45,113 nt of DNA from Clostridiales bacterium. Lineage in GTDB: Bacteria; Bacillota; Clostridia; Oscillospirales; Oscillospiraceae. The stretch covers positions 1-45,113 of the forward strand of contig JAJQEV010000031.1 of assembly GCA_021201475.1 (NCBI GenBank), read 5' to 3'. Below the pieces are notes generated by a model. That model did not search any database, was not told where the DNA came from, and saw nothing but the letters and a program-made list of their open reading frames with translations. Position numbers and translations under genes: made by a program. Every line of letters starts with the position of its first letter. Position 1 is the first letter of the stretch. Shown piece after piece: positions 24,974 to 32,848 of the stretch.

Positions 24974-26318
24974 TATTACCGTTTTGTTTTCCTCCTATAA
25001 AATTCAGTTCGCACTGGAGCTGATGGCGGCTCTGGCCATCGTCACCGGCGCCCTGAAACGGCGGAGCCGCTTCGGGTGGCGGGTGCTGCTGGGGGCGTTG
25101 GGGGTGCTGGCGGTGGCCACGCTGCTGCCGGTGCTGTGGAGCGATGCGGCCTATATGTCGCTGCTGTTCCTGGTGATTTTCGCCTCCAGTCTGGTGGCCC
25201 TCCACTTCTGCTTCCAGGAGTCAACGGAAAACATTGTTTTCTGTGGGGTACTTGCCTACACCACCCAGCACCTGGCCTATCAGACCTATAACTTCCTGAT
25301 GACCATCAGCGGCCTGAGCAAGTACGGCGATATGTACCGGGAATCCGCGTTCAATGACGCCACCCCCCTGACCCTGCTGCTCTACGCCGTCAGCTATGTG
25401 CTGATTTACTGGGGCATCTGGGTGCTGGTGTCCTACCTGATTTACAGCGAGGAGAATCTGGACATCGGCGGCTTCTCCGCCCGGCTGGGGCTGTCCTTCG
25501 TCATTGTGCTGGTGGACGTGGTGTTGAACGCGGTGCTGGTCTTTCATGTGGACGCGGATACGACGTTGCCGCTGGTGGTGGAGGTGGTGGTCTATGCGCA
25601 GAGCATGCTGTGCTGCGCCCTGGCTATGGCAATTCAGTTCACCCTGCTGCAAAAGGAGTCCGCTGTCCACGAGGCCGCCGAAATCAGGCGCCTCTGGCAG
25701 CTGGACCGGGCCATGTACGAGAGGTTCCGGGAGAGCACCGAGCTCATCAACATCAAGTGCCATGACCTGAAGCACCAGATTCAGACCCTGCGGCAGACCG
25801 GCGGCTCCCTCAACCATGCGGCGCTGGATGAGCTGGAGCGGGAAATCTCCGTCTACAGCCGGAAAATCGAGACGGGCAACCAGATTCTGGACACCATCCT
25901 GGACGAGCAGAATATGCAGTGCGAGTATGAGCATATCACCTTCATCTGTATCGCCGCAGGCAGTGAGTTGGGCTTCCTGTCCACGGAGAGCCTCTGCTCC
26001 CTCTTCGGCAACGCCATCAGCAACGCCATCGAGGCGGTGAAGAAGGTGGACGACCTGGAGAAGCGGGTCATTTATCTGACCGTCTCCCGTCAGCGGGACA
26101 TGATTTTCATTCATGTGGAAAACTATTGTGTGGATGCGCATCAGCTGGTATTCAAAAACGGCCTGCCCCAGACCACCAAAGAGGACAAGGAGTGCCATGG
26201 CTACGGGATGCGCTCCATGCAACTGATGGCGGAAAAGCTGGGGGGCGGGCTGGACGCCCATATCCAGGAGGATATGTTCCACCTCAATATTTTCCTGCCA
26301 GTGACGGAAATGTTGTGA
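24966..26318 (+). CDS. GHKL-type sensor histidine kinase (AgrC-like)
   Basis: This 450-residue kinase is the partner of the upstream LytTR regulator. The N-terminal 215 residues have about six membrane helices, the usual peptide-sensing layout of AgrC-type kinases. The dimerisation segment CHDLKHQIQTL carries the likely phosphorylated His266. The C-terminal ATP-binding domain shows NAISNAIEAVKK (N box) and HGYGMRSMQLMAEKLGG (G box). No agrB or agrD-like gene lies beside it, so the signal is unknown. The ATG at 24966 lies inside the end of the regulator gene. Confidence 0.9.
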   Translation: MFDITVLFSSYKIQFALELMAALAIVTGALKRRSRFGWRVLLGALGVLAVATLLPVLWSDAAYMSLLFLVIFASSLVALHFCFQESTENIVFCGVLAYTTQHLAYQTYNFLMTISGLSKYGDMYRESAFNDATPLTLLLYAVSYVLIYWGIWVLVSYLIYSEENLDIGGFSARLGLSFVIVLVDVVLNAVLVFHVDADTTLPLVVEVVVYAQSMLCCALAMAIQFTLLQKESAVHEAAEIRRLWQLDRAMYERFRESTELINIKCHDLKHQIQTLRQTGGSLNHAALDELEREISVYSRKIETGNQILDTILDEQNMQCEYEHITFICIAAGSELGFLSTESLCSLFGNAISNAIEAVKKVDDLEKRVIYLTVSRQRDMIFIHVENYCVDAHQLVFKNGLPQTTKEDKECHGYGMRSMQLMAEKLGGGLDAHIQEDMFHLNIFLPVTEML

Positions 26319-26368
26319 AAAGGGCGAGTTTTATTCGTTTGGCTGAGGGAAGTTTGGCTATTTTGCTA

Positions 26369-26398
26369 TTGACGGCGAGCAATCTGATTTGCTATGAT
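26369..26398 (+). promoter_or_regulatory. Promoter of the HPr-like gene
   Basis: TTGACG (26369-26374) and TATGAT (26393-26398) are 18 bases apart. Confidence 0.75.
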
Positions 26399-26488
26399 AA
26401 TCATACTTACAGTACCATGCGCTGATTTTTGTTTCGGCGATGGGAGGAATGTATGGTGACTTAGGGGACCTTGGGGAGGATATTCACA

Positions 26489-26752
26489 ATGACGGTGAAA
26501 GAAGTTACGGTTAAAAACGAAAAAGGCCTCTGTACAGAGTCCGCTTCCTATTTTATTCAGCGGGCAAATGAATATGTCAGCTCCATCTGGGTGGAGCAGG
26601 ACGAGCGCCGGGTGAACGCCAAGAGCCTGCTGGGGGTTCTGTATATGGGTATCCTGTGCGGCGCCACCATTCGCCTGATCGCCCACGGCCCGGATGAGAA
26701 GGAAGCAATCGAGGGCCTGGTTGAGATTTTGGAGGATCAGGCTGACGACTGA
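26489..26752 (+). CDS. HPr/Crh-like protein lacking the catalytic histidine
   Basis: This 87-residue protein has the HPr fold pattern throughout. Position 15, which is the phosphorylated His in HPr (GLHARPA), is Cys15 in GLCTESASYF. Position 46 keeps the regulatory serine (NAKSLLGV, Ser46). It therefore cannot pass phosphate in the sugar PTS by the usual route. It could still be phosphorylated by HPr kinase and act as a catabolite co-regulator, as Crh does; this is inference from residues. The ATG at 26489 has GGGGAGGA 8 bases upstream. A terminator separates it from uvrC. Confidence 0.85.
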   Translation: MTVKEVTVKNEKGLCTESASYFIQRANEYVSSIWVEQDERRVNAKSLLGVLYMGILCGATIRLIAHGPDEKEAIEGLVEILEDQADD

Positions 26753-26785
26753 GCCGCTGGCCTGGCCTTCTGATGCGCAAACTGG

Positions 26786-26813
26786 AAAAGCACCGCGCCG
26801 CGGTGCTTTTTTT
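26786..26813 (+). terminator. Terminator between the HPr-like gene and uvrC
   Basis: The AAAGCACCGC/GCGGTGCTTT stem is followed by seven T. Only 18 bases remain before uvrC and no promoter is seen there, so uvrC may depend on read-through. Confidence 0.8.
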
Positions 26814-26830
26814 CTACCGGTGACAGAGCA

Positions 26831-28687
26831 ATGACAAAGGATGAATTGAAGGAAAAGGCCCATTCGCTGCCCTTACAGCCGGGGGTCTATATTATGATGG
26901 ACCGCTCCGGCGAAGTGATTTATGTGGGCAAGTCCCGGGCACTGAAGAACCGGGTCAGCCAGTATTTCAACAACCTGGCCAGCCACAACAGCAAGACCCG
27001 GGCCATGGTCAGCCAAATCGACCATTTTGACTATATCCTGGCCGACAGCGAGTTCGAGGCCCTGGTGCTGGAAAACTCCCTCATCAAGCGGCACAAGCCT
27101 AAATACAACATCCTGTTGAAGGACGATAAGGGGTACCCCTACATCCGTCTGACGGTGAAGGACGCCTACCCCCGCTTCTCCCTGGCGGGGCGAGTGGCCC
27201 AAGATGGGGCGAGGTACTTCGGTCCCTACGGCAGCCGGGGCAGCAGCTATGAAATCATCAAAACCGTCTCTGCCGCCCTCCGCCTGCCCACCTGCAAGAA
27301 GCAGTTCCCCAGGGACATCGGCAAGGAGCGGCCCTGCCTGAATCACCATATCGGCAGCTGCGACGGCTGGTGCCGGGGGGAGCCGAATCAGGAGGAGTAC
27401 CAGCTTCGCATCCAGCAGGCCATCCGTCTGCTGGAGGGCAAGTTCAGCCAGGTGGAGCAGGAGTTGGAGGCGGAAATGCAGCAGGCCGCCGAGGAGCTGC
27501 GGTTTGAAAACGCGGCGGAGCTGCGGGACAGGCTCCGGGCGATCCAGCTTTTGGGAACGAAGCAAAAGGTGGTGGCCGGGGCCCGTGCGGACACCGATGT
27601 GGTGGGATACTACCGGGGGGACGCCAAGTGCGGCTTCGTGGTGCTCCACTTCCTGGAAGGGGAGCTGGCGGAGCGGGAGACCCAGCTGCTGGCTACCCCC
27701 ATGGAGGAGGACGACGGGGAGATCCTCTCCGCCCTGCTGAACCAGACCTACGGGGAGCGGGGCAACCTGCCCAAGGCGATTTACCTGCCCCTGGAGCCGG
27801 TGGCCAGGGAGAGCATGGAGCAGTGGTTTTCCGAGAACGGCGGCCACAGGGTAGAGCTGCTCCTCCCCAAACGGGGGGAGAAGGTGCGCCTGGTGGAGAT
27901 GGCCTGCAAAAACGCACGGGATGAGGTAGAGCGGGCCACCACGAAGGAGGAGCATCAGAACAAGCTGCTGGAGCTGTTTGGCAATCTGCTGGGGCTGGAG
28001 GACACTCCCCGACGCTTCGAGTCCTACGACATCTCCAATACCGGCAGCGCGGACATCGTGGCCTCCATGGTGGTGTTTCAGGACGGGAAGCCGCTGAAGC
28101 AGGCCTACCGCCGGTTCCGCCTCCGGGATATGGATGGGCCGGACGACTACGCTTCCCTGGACCAGGTGCTGACCCGCCGGTTCCAGCGGTATCTGGACGG
28201 GGACGAGAAGTTCGCCCCCCTTCCCGACGTGATTCTGATGGACGGAGGCCTGGGCCAGGTTCATGTGGCGGTGCAGGTGATGGAGCGGATGAACCTCTCC
28301 GTCCCTGTGTTCGGCATGGTGAAGGATGACCGGCACCGCACCCGGGCGTTGGTGGCTCCGGACGGCCGGGAAATCGGCATCCAGCAGAACCAGAGCATCT
28401 TTGCCCTGGTGGGCCGGGTGCAGGAGGAGGTGCACCGCTTCGCCATCACCTACCATCGGGAGAGCCACGCGAAAAGCACGGTGGCTTCTTCGCTGGAGAC
28501 CATCCCCGGTGTGGGGGAGGCCCGGCGCAAGGCGTTGCTGAAACACTTTAAAACCATGAAGGCCATCCGGGCAGCCGGCTATGAAGAGCTGTGCCAGGTG
28601 GTGCCGAAGCCGACGGCGCTGGCGGTCTGGCAGCGGTTCCATCCGGCGGAGGAAGTGACGGAGGGCGAGACGACAAAGGAGGAATGA
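26831..28687 (+). CDS. uvrC: Excinuclease ABC subunit C
   Basis: UvrC makes the two cuts around DNA lesions in UvrABC nucleotide excision repair. The 618-residue protein has the usual length and order. It starts with a GIY-YIG nuclease (PGVYIMMDRSGEVIYVGKS). A cysteine region follows (CKKQF, CLNHHIGSCDGWC). The UvrB-binding UVR motif is about 210-245. An RNase H-like endonuclease domain comes next (SYDISNTG, ILMDGGLGQV), then a C-terminal helix-hairpin-helix (IPGVGEARRKALLKHF). It is 4 bases from rsmD, forming a transcription unit with it. Confidence 0.97.
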   Translation: MTKDELKEKAHSLPLQPGVYIMMDRSGEVIYVGKSRALKNRVSQYFNNLASHNSKTRAMVSQIDHFDYILADSEFEALVLENSLIKRHKPKYNILLKDDKGYPYIRLTVKDAYPRFSLAGRVAQDGARYFGPYGSRGSSYEIIKTVSAALRLPTCKKQFPRDIGKERPCLNHHIGSCDGWCRGEPNQEEYQLRIQQAIRLLEGKFSQVEQELEAEMQQAAEELRFENAAELRDRLRAIQLLGTKQKVVAGARADTDVVGYYRGDAKCGFVVLHFLEGELAERETQLLATPMEEDDGEILSALLNQTYGERGNLPKAIYLPLEPVARESMEQWFSENGGHRVELLLPKRGEKVRLVEMACKNARDEVERATTKEEHQNKLLELFGNLLGLEDTPRRFESYDISNTGSADIVASMVVFQDGKPLKQAYRRFRLRDMDGPDDYASLDQVLTRRFQRYLDGDEKFAPLPDVILMDGGLGQVHVAVQVMERMNLSVPVFGMVKDDRHRTRALVAPDGREIGIQQNQSIFALVGRVQEEVHRFAITYHRESHAKSTVASSLETIPGVGEARRKALLKHFKTMKAIRAAGYEELCQVVPKPTALAVWQRFHPAEEVTEGETTKEE

Positions 28688-28690
28688 CCC

Positions 28691-29242
28691 ATGCGGGTGA
28701 TTACAGGCACAGCCAAGGGCCGCAAGCTGGGGGAGCTGACGGGGAGCGATACCCGCCCCACCTATGACCGGGTGAAGGAGGGCATCTTCAACACCATTCA
28801 GTTTGACATTGAAGGGCGGAACGTGTTGGACCTGTTCGGCGGCACCGGACAGTTGGGCATCGAGTGCCTGAGCCGGGGGGCGGCCAGGTGCGTCTTTGTG
28901 GACCAGCGGCGGGATGCGGTGAAGCTCATCAAGGAGAATCTTCGGGCCACGGGGCTGGAGAAAAACGCCACCGTGCAGCTGGGGGACGCCATCGCCTACC
29001 TGAACGCCACCGGGGAGCGGTTCCACCTGATTTTCCTGGACCCACCCTATGACTCCGGCCTGCTGGAGGCGGCGCTGAAAAAAATCGCATCAATTGACAT
29101 TCTGGCGGAGAATGGTATAATTGTCTGTGAAAGCAGGTATGAGCAGAGGCTGCCGGAGCTGCCGGAGTCCTATACCAGAAGCCGGGATTATAAGTACGGC
29201 AAAATCAAGGCCACATTTTACCGGAAGGAGCCCCGGGGCTGA
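28691..29242 (+). CDS. rsmD: 16S rRNA (guanine(966)-N2)-methyltransferase RsmD
   Basis: RsmD methylates G966 of 16S rRNA using S-adenosylmethionine. The 183-residue protein shows RVITGTAKGRKL, TRPTYDRVKEGIFN, the SAM-binding VLDLFGGTGQLGIE and the amino-methyltransferase motif FLDPPYDSG. The ATG has AAGGAGGA upstream, overlapping the end of uvrC. Near its 3' end lies a consensus promoter (29094-29121). The coaD gene that often follows rsmD in Firmicutes is not here. Confidence 0.95.
   Translation: MRVITGTAKGRKLGELTGSDTRPTYDRVKEGIFNTIQFDIEGRNVLDLFGGTGQLGIECLSRGAARCVFVDQRRDAVKLIKENLRATGLEKNATVQLGDAIAYLNATGERFHLIFLDPPYDSGLLEAALKKIASIDILAENGIIVCESRYEQRLPELPESYTRSRDYKYGKIKATFYRKEPRG
29094..29121 (+). 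promoter_or_regulatory. Intragenic promoter inside rsmD
   Basis: A perfect TTGACA (29094-29099) and a perfect TATAAT (29116-29121) are spaced by 16 bases, with TGG just before the -10. It would drive the coiled-coil gene at 29284. Confidence 0.75.
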
Positions 29243-29283
29243 CCGCCCCGTTCCAAGAAAAAAGATAAATTGGGGGAATTTGT

Positions 29284-29895
29284 ATGGCAAACAGTGTAAA
29301 AGATTTATTGAACCAGCTTTATCAAATGATCGACGACGCCAAGAGCAGCTTCAACGGTTCCTGCAAAATCGACCGGGATAAGGCGCTGGATATTTTGGAC
29401 GAAGTGCGTAACAAATTCCCTGTTGAGGTGGAGCAGGCCCGGAAGATAGTGGCCACCCGGACGGAGTACCTGAATCAGGCCCAGTCCGAAGCGGAGAAGG
29501 TGCTGCGCCAGGCCCAGGAGGAGTCCGCCCGCATCTTGCGCCAGGCTGAGGAGGAGTCCAACCGCATGGTGGACCAGAGCGAGGTTCAGGTGCGCATCAA
29601 CGCCAAGGTCAATGAGGTACTGCGAGATACCGAGAAGCGCACCAAGGAGATGGTGCGCCAGGCCCAGGAGCGGGGGCAGGAGATTGCCGCCCAGACGGAG
29701 AAGCAGACCGCCGAGGTCAAGACCGCCACCAACACCTATTGCGACGACAGCCTGCGCCACAGCGAGGAGGCCCTGACCCAGGCCCTGGCGGAGATTCGTC
29801 AGGCCCGGGTTCGGTTCAGCCAGATCTCCGGGGCGGGCGCACAGGCCCAGCCCCCGAAGAAGGTGCCCTACGACGCGGAAAAGGACGAGGCGTAA
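29284..29895 (+). CDS. Long coiled-coil protein, SepIVA/DivIVA-like
   Basis: This 203-residue protein is almost wholly helical, with heptad-type Glu/Gln/Arg-rich coiled coil from about 45 to 185 (EAEKVLRQAQEESARILRQA and similar). It has no membrane segment or enzyme motif. The ordered N-terminus (MANSVKDLLNQLYQMIDDAK) and proline-rich tail resemble clostridial proteins sometimes labelled ATPase-like, and loosely DivIVA/SepIVA-type scaffolds. A division or cell-wall role is only a guess. A GGGGGAAT site precedes the ATG, and its own promoter seems to lie in rsmD. Confidence 0.7.
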   Translation: MANSVKDLLNQLYQMIDDAKSSFNGSCKIDRDKALDILDEVRNKFPVEVEQARKIVATRTEYLNQAQSEAEKVLRQAQEESARILRQAEEESNRMVDQSEVQVRINAKVNEVLRDTEKRTKEMVRQAQERGQEIAAQTEKQTAEVKTATNTYCDDSLRHSEEALTQALAEIRQARVRFSQISGAGAQAQPPKKVPYDAEKDEA

Positions 29896-29921
29896 CGCGC
29901 TTCACACAGTTTTGCAGAAGC

Positions 29922-29956
29922 AAGCTGCCGGCCACCTGTGTGGCCGGCAGCTTTTT
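29922..29956. terminator. Bidirectional terminator
   Basis: A 14-bp perfect stem (AAGCTGCCGGCCAC with GTGGCCGGCAGCTT) with a four-base loop is followed by six T. It separates the coiled-coil gene from the convergent pcp. Confidence 0.85.
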
Positions 29957-29963
29957 TGCACCA

Positions 29964-30596
29964 TTATGGGCGGCGTTCCTCGGATGTCAGCCCGCGTGCG
30001 ATGGTAAGGGCCGCTGCCTGAATTCCCTCCGCAATCATGGACAGCGGCAGGGAGGGCACACCAGGGCGGCATAGCACCTGCCCGCAGGCGTAGGGCACAT
30101 GGAGGAACCCGCCTTCCACAGTGGGGTACCGCGCCTCCAGCAGCCGAAGGAGGTGATACAGGGTGCAGTTGCAAACATACGTTCCCGCCGAACAGGACAG
30201 GGCGGCGGGGACCCCGGCGGCCCAAATGGCCGCCACCATCTCTTTTACTGGAACGGTGGCGAAGTAGGCCGCCGGGCCCTCTGGACAGATGGGGACGCCG
30301 CCGTATTGGACGCCGTCGTTATCCGGCAGGGCAGCGTCCTTCCAGTTGAGGGCTGCCAGCTCCGGAGTCAGGCCGGTGCGCCCGCCTGCCTGCCCGACGC
30401 AGAGGACTGCGTCCGGCCTTACCTCCTCCACCGCCTGGGCCAGCAGCCCGGCCACCCGGTCATAGGCCACCGGCAGCCGTCGCCTGACCAGGCGCACCCC
30501 CTCCGCCTGGTCGGGGAGGAGGGTCAGCGCCTCCCAGGAGGGGTTGGCAGTGTCCGCCCCGAAGGGGGCGAAGCCGGTCAGCAAAATGGTTTTCAT
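29964..30596 (-). CDS. pcp: Pyroglutamyl-peptidase I
   Basis: Pcp removes N-terminal pyroglutamate from peptides in the cytoplasm. It is a C15 cysteine peptidase. The 210-residue protein has the catalytic residues where the family has E81/C144/H168: Glu79 (LTPELAALN), Cys142 (GTYVCN) and His166 (FLHVPY). The oxyanion region reads SCSAGTYVCN instead of the usual SNTAGTYVCN. The start at 30596 follows AAGGAG 9 bases upstream; the GTG six codons earlier is part of that site. Confidence 0.93.
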   Translation of the reverse strand: MKTILLTGFAPFGADTANPSWEALTLLPDQAEGVRLVRRRLPVAYDRVAGLLAQAVEEVRPDAVLCVGQAGGRTGLTPELAALNWKDAALPDNDGVQYGGVPICPEGPAAYFATVPVKEMVAAIWAAGVPAALSCSAGTYVCNCTLYHLLRLLEARYPTVEGGFLHVPYACGQVLCRPGVPSLPLSMIAEGIQAAALTIARGLTSEERRP

Positions 30597-30622
30597 AGGG
30601 TGTACTCCTTCCACTTATGAGA

Positions 30623-30665
30623 AAAAGACCCTCCGGCAGAGCGGTTCCGCCGAAGGGCCTTTTTG
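30623..30665. terminator. Terminator, probably bidirectional
   Basis: An imperfect 9-bp stem (629-637 with 649-657 of the 30 kb stretch) is flanked by T runs on both strands. It ends the membrane-protein gene on the minus strand. Confidence 0.7.
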
Positions 30666-30675
30666 GGGGGTGACG

Positions 30676-31245
30676 TTACTGAGCTGCCTCCTGCTCCTGG
30701 GCGGGGGCGCGGCTTTCCCGAACCTTGTCAAAAATCCAGGTGACCAGCAGCACCACCAGCACGGCGAACAGGGTGGACACCAGACGGAACACACCGTACC
30801 AGATGCGGGCGGTGGAACTCAGGGTGCAGGCCACCAGAATCAGCGTCACGCAGCCGATGCGGGCATTGATGTACGGCACTCCGGCCAGCTTGCACAGGAA
30901 CAGGGTCAGTAGCACGCCGACGACGATCATTAGCATCTCCACCCAGTCGTTGCCGATAACGCAGTCCAGGGCGATGATGACGATGGCGACGATGCCGCCG
31001 ATGGCGGTGATGATGAGACGGTTGATGCCCGCTCTCAGGCTGACCTTGGTGTTATCCTGGCAGCACAGGAAGCAGGAGATGCAGCAGGTCATCTTCTGGA
31101 TGATCTCCAGGGAATAGTTCCCCCAGGTGAATTTGATGCCCGCCACGTCGGCCAGCAGCATGGCGACGGTGTAGCAAATCAGGACGCTGACAGCCATACG
31201 CACGTCCAGCAGGGTGATAGTAGCTTTCTCTTTTTCGGGTTTCAT
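30676..31245 (-). CDS. Aromatic acid exporter/FUSC-like membrane protein
   Basis: This 189-residue membrane protein has about five hydrophobic helices and short charged ends. It resembles the membrane half of the ArAE_1/FUSC exporter-like family (VRMAVSVLICYTVAML, INRLIITAIGGIVAI). The large soluble domain of full FUSC proteins is absent, and substrate or function is unknown. The start at 31245 has GAGGAGAAAC just upstream, so an ATG 26 codons earlier is rejected. It follows ackA on the same strand after a 219-base gap with two nested GC-rich hairpins (31347-31380). Confidence 0.7.
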   Translation of the reverse strand: MKPEKEKATITLLDVRMAVSVLICYTVAMLLADVAGIKFTWGNYSLEIIQKMTCCISCFLCCQDNTKVSLRAGINRLIITAIGGIVAIVIIALDCVIGNDWVEMLMIVVGVLLTLFLCKLAGVPYINARIGCVTLILVACTLSSTARIWYGVFRLVSTLFAVLVVLLVTWIFDKVRESRAPAQEQEAAQ

Positions 31246-31464
31246 GGTATGTTTCTCCTCCGTTTTTTCGTTGCCCAACCGGCAGGAACCTGTTGGCGGC
31301 GATAAACGGGAAGCATCGCACAAACAGAAACCCTTTCAAGCACGGCGGGCAGTATTCTGCCCCCGGCCCTCAGGCCGGGGTAAGCAGCGTTCTGATAGTG
31401 GGGATTTGAGGGCGCTGATGCCCTTCGCACTCCCTTACAGTGCTTGATGATGAAGCTGATTTGC

Positions 31465-32676
31465 TTACAGGGCCTTGACGATTTCAGCAGTGTCCATGGC
31501 GATCATCAGCTCCTCATTGGTGGGGATGACCAGCACCCGCACCTGGGAACCCTCGCCGGAGATGTCCACCTCGGAGCCCCGGAGCTGGTTCTTCTCCTGG
31601 TCGATGGGGGCGACGCCCATGAATTCCAGGCCGGAGGTCATCTCGGTGCGGAGGGCGGGGCTGTTCTCGCCCACACCGGCGGTAAAGACGATGGCGTCCA
31701 CCCCGCCCATGGCGGCGGCATAGGAGCCGATGTACTTCTTCACGTCATAGCAGAACATCTGCTTGGCCAGGGCGGCGCGGTGGTTGCCCGCGGCGTCGGC
31801 GGCGTCCAGGTCCCGGAAGTCAGAGGAGACGCCGGAGACGCCTGCCACGCCGGACTTCTTGTTCAGGATGTTCATCATGCCCTTCATGTCCACGTCGTAC
31901 TTGTTCATGATGTACTCCATGACGCCGGCGTCCATATCGCCGGAGCGGGTGCCCATGGGCAGGCCGGCCAGGGGGGTCAGGCCCATGGAGGTGTCCACGC
32001 TCTTGCCGTTTTGCACGGCGCAGATGGAGGAGCCGTTGCCCAGGTGGCAGGTGATGATTTTCAGCTCCTCAATGGGCTTACCCAGCATGGCGGCGGCCCG
32101 GGCGGAGACGAAGCGGTGGCTGGTGCCGTGGAAGCCGTAGCGGCGCAGCTTGTCGTTCTCATAATACTCGTAGGGGATGGCGTACATATAGGCCACTTCG
32201 GGCATGGTCTGGTGGAAGGCGGTGTCAAACACGGCCACCTGGGGCACGTCCTCCCCCAGCACGGCGGTGCAGGCGTTGATGCCGATGATGTTGGCGGGGT
32301 TGTGCAGCGGGGCCAGGGGGTTGCAGGCTTCCACAGCCTTCATCATGTCCGGGGTGATGAGGGCGGAGGCGGCGAAGGACTCGCCGCCGTGGACGACGCG
32401 GTGGCCCACAGCGTCGATCTCGCTCATGGAGGAGAGGACGCCGTTCTCCGGGTCTACCAGGGCGTTCAGCACGGCCTGGATGGCTTCGGAATGGGTAGGC
32501 ATGGGGATGTCCACAGCGTTCTGGGGGGCCTTGCCCTCCACAGCGGGCTTATAGGTAAATTTGCCGTCAATGCCGATGCGCTCACACAGGCCCTTGGCCT
32601 TCAGCACGCCGGTCTCAGGGTCCAGCAGCTGATATTTTAAGGAAGAGCTGCCAGCGTTGATCACCAGAATATTCAT
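31465..32676 (-). CDS. ackA: Acetate kinase
   Basis: AckA converts acetyl phosphate and ADP to acetate and ATP, the energy-yielding end of acetate fermentation. The 403-residue protein begins [17 protein letters not shown] and has the family blocks [53 protein letters not shown] and [10 protein letters not shown]. The start has AAAGGAG upstream. No pta gene is next to it. It has its own promoter facing that of tmcAL. Confidence 0.97.
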   Translation of the reverse strand: MNILVINAGSSSLKYQLLDPETGVLKAKGLCERIGIDGKFTYKPAVEGKAPQNAVDIPMPTHSEAIQAVLNALVDPENGVLSSMSEIDAVGHRVVHGGESFAASALITPDMMKAVEACNPLAPLHNPANIIGINACTAVLGEDVPQVAVFDTAFHQTMPEVAYMYAIPYEYYENDKLRRYGFHGTSHRFVSARAAAMLGKPIEELKIITCHLGNGSSICAVQNGKSVDTSMGLTPLAGLPMGTRSGDMDAGVMEYIMNKYDVDMKGMMNILNKKSGVAGVSGVSSDFRDLDAADAAGNHRAALAKQMFCYDVKKYIGSYAAAMGGVDAIVFTAGVGENSPALRTEMTSGLEFMGVAPIDQEKNQLRGSEVDISGEGSQVRVLVIPTNEELMIAMDTAEIVKAL

Positions 32677-32708
32677 GTTTGAATCGACTCCTTTACATCT
32701 TTTGCAGC

Positions 32709-32738
32709 TTGCATGGGCCATACGGCTTGTGTTATACT
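32709..32738 (+). promoter_or_regulatory. Promoter of tmcAL
   Basis: TTGCAT (32709-32714) and TATACT (32733-32738) are spaced by 18 bases and give a leader of about 100 bases. Confidence 0.65.
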
Positions 32739-32761
32739 CATACAAGGTTATATGCAAGACT

Positions 32762-32790
32762 ATTATACAACGTTTCTAAAAAAGGAACAA
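32762..32790 (-). promoter_or_regulatory. Promoter of ackA
   Basis: On the minus strand TTGTTC (32785-32790) and TATAAT (32762-32767) are exactly 17 bases apart. The leader is about 80 bases. Confidence 0.75.
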
Positions 32791-32848
32791 GCAATTTTTG
32801 CTAAAAAGTCAGGACAGAAGGCAAACTTTTTTGCGGCGGTGATGGGAT

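Noticed and set aside
31347-31380. Two nested GC-rich hairpins between ackA and the membrane protein as a terminator
   Set aside because: No T run follows on the minus strand, so termination is not supported; the structure is only noted.
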